Below are positions 7,607 through 8,040 of a stretch of 8,040 nucleotides of DNA, one piece after another. The stretch comes from Bacteroidota bacterium (GTDB lineage: Bacteria; Bacteroidota; Bacteroidia; Bacteroidales; Prolixibacteraceae). Position numbers and translations under genes: made by a program. The notes beneath the pieces were generated by a model. The model worked only from the letters and a program-made list of their open reading frames with translations. It was not told the DNA's origin and ran no database searches. The stretch's first letter is position 1. Each line of letters starts with the position of its first letter. The stretch is from the NCBI GenBank assembly GCA_030691295.1, contig JAUYEQ010000449.1, forward strand, positions 1 to 8,040. The letters are read 5' to 3'.

Positions 7607-7679
7607 TGTTAAGAAAAAGAAAATAGGTAAAAAAACAGACAATCATTTAAAACGAAAACAATTATAAAAGAAAACTAAT

Positions 7680-8040
7680 ATGAACGATTTATTTGATCTT
7701 TCAGGAAAAGTTGCCTTGATTACCGGGGGAACGCATGGCATTGGAATGGCCATTGGTAAAGTACTTGGAAAAGCAGGCGCTAAAATTTGTGTAAACGACC
7801 TGAGTCTGGAACGACTCGAAGCCTGCAAGCTGGAATACAAAGCTGCCGGAATTGATGTCTTTACTTTGGTTTTTAATGTTACCGACGAAGCCGAAGTTGA
7901 CAAGGGAATTTCGCTAATCGAAAAAGAAGTTGGATCGGTGGATATTTTGGTAAACAATGCCGGTATCATCAAACGCATCCCGATTCTGGACATGCCGATT
8001 GCCGATTTTAAACAGGTAATTGATGTTGATTTGGTGGCTC
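7680..8040 (+). CDS. kduD: KduD-like 2-dehydro-3-deoxy-D-gluconate 5-dehydrogenase, C-terminus cut
   Basis: The first 120 codons of a classical short-chain dehydrogenase/reductase; the remaining half, normally to ~250-260 residues, lies past the right edge. The cofactor-binding motif is TGGTHGIG (residues 15-22), followed by an acidic Asp at position 40 at the end of the second strand (VND), which usually favours NAD(H) over NADP(H). NNAG is at 92-95. The catalytic Ser-Tyr-Lys are outside the window. KduD reduces 3-deoxy-D-glycero-2,5-hexodiulosonate to 2-keto-3-deoxygluconate, the step right after KduI. The close relative gluconate 5-dehydrogenase cannot be excluded from this half, but position behind kduI supports KduD. 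The start has an A-rich upstream region without a clear Shine-Dalgarno. The gene lies 194 bp after kduI, an unusually wide gap for this operon. Confidence 0.8.
   Translation, partial: MNDLFDLSGKVALITGGTHGIGMAIGKVLGKAGAKICVNDLSLERLEACKLEYKAAGIDVFTLVFNVTDEAEVDKGISLIEKEVGSVDILVNNAGIIKRIPILDMPIADFKQVIDVDLVA

Noticed and set aside
7643..7993. Minus-strand open frame opposite kduD
   Set aside because: The plus strand here encodes a clear SDR with TGGTHGIG and NNAG, so the opposite frame is a shadow.

Overview
The window looks like chromosomal DNA of a Bacteroidota member, probably an environmental or marine-type polysaccharide degrader. This rests on three things: moderately AT-rich DNA, start codons with no clear Shine-Dalgarno sequence, and -7 promoter boxes of the Bacteroidota type (TAnnTTTG) upstream of two genes. 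I cannot name the genus from the sequence alone.

Left part (1-2650, minus strand): two consecutive genes for exported proteins. The upstream one (2647-2090) is a 185-residue exported protein. The downstream one (from 1978, running off the left edge) is a long exported protein that starts with the same kind of domain and continues into at least eight TPR-like repeats of about 58 residues. The two N-terminal domains align without gaps from the start codon onward, so this is a tandem duplication in which one copy has no repeat region. Their function is unknown.

Middle (2829-5308): a NhaC-family sodium/proton antiporter on the plus strand and a LacI-family repressor on the minus strand. They converge and overlap by four bases at their stop codons.

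Right part (5309-8040): a divergent regulatory region holding a perfect 12-bp palindrome with a central CG, as expected for a LacI-family operator. It sits on the -33 region of a good Bacteroidota promoter (TATCTTTG). Downstream on the plus strand are a GH88-type unsaturated glucuronyl hydrolase lipoprotein, KduI (5-keto-4-deoxyuronate isomerase) and the first 120 codons of a KduD-like short-chain dehydrogenase, which is cut by the right edge. Together they form the route from lyase-generated unsaturated uronyl oligosaccharides to 2-keto-3-deoxygluconate: GH88 releases the unsaturated uronate, which opens to 5-keto-4-deoxyuronate, KduI isomerises it, and KduD reduces it. The adjacent LacI protein is the obvious candidate regulator. 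Polysaccharide lyases, SusC/D proteins, an uronate transporter and KDG kinase/aldolase are not in the window.

Between kduI and kduD lies a 194-bp gap with an unusual array: four GTCATT hexamers spaced 10-11 bp apart, followed by inverted AATGAC copies spaced 10 bp apart. It could fold as a long imperfect hairpin inside the operon or serve as a phased protein-binding array. I saw no rRNA, tRNA, transposase or CRISPR array, and no gene-free stretch longer than 300 bp.
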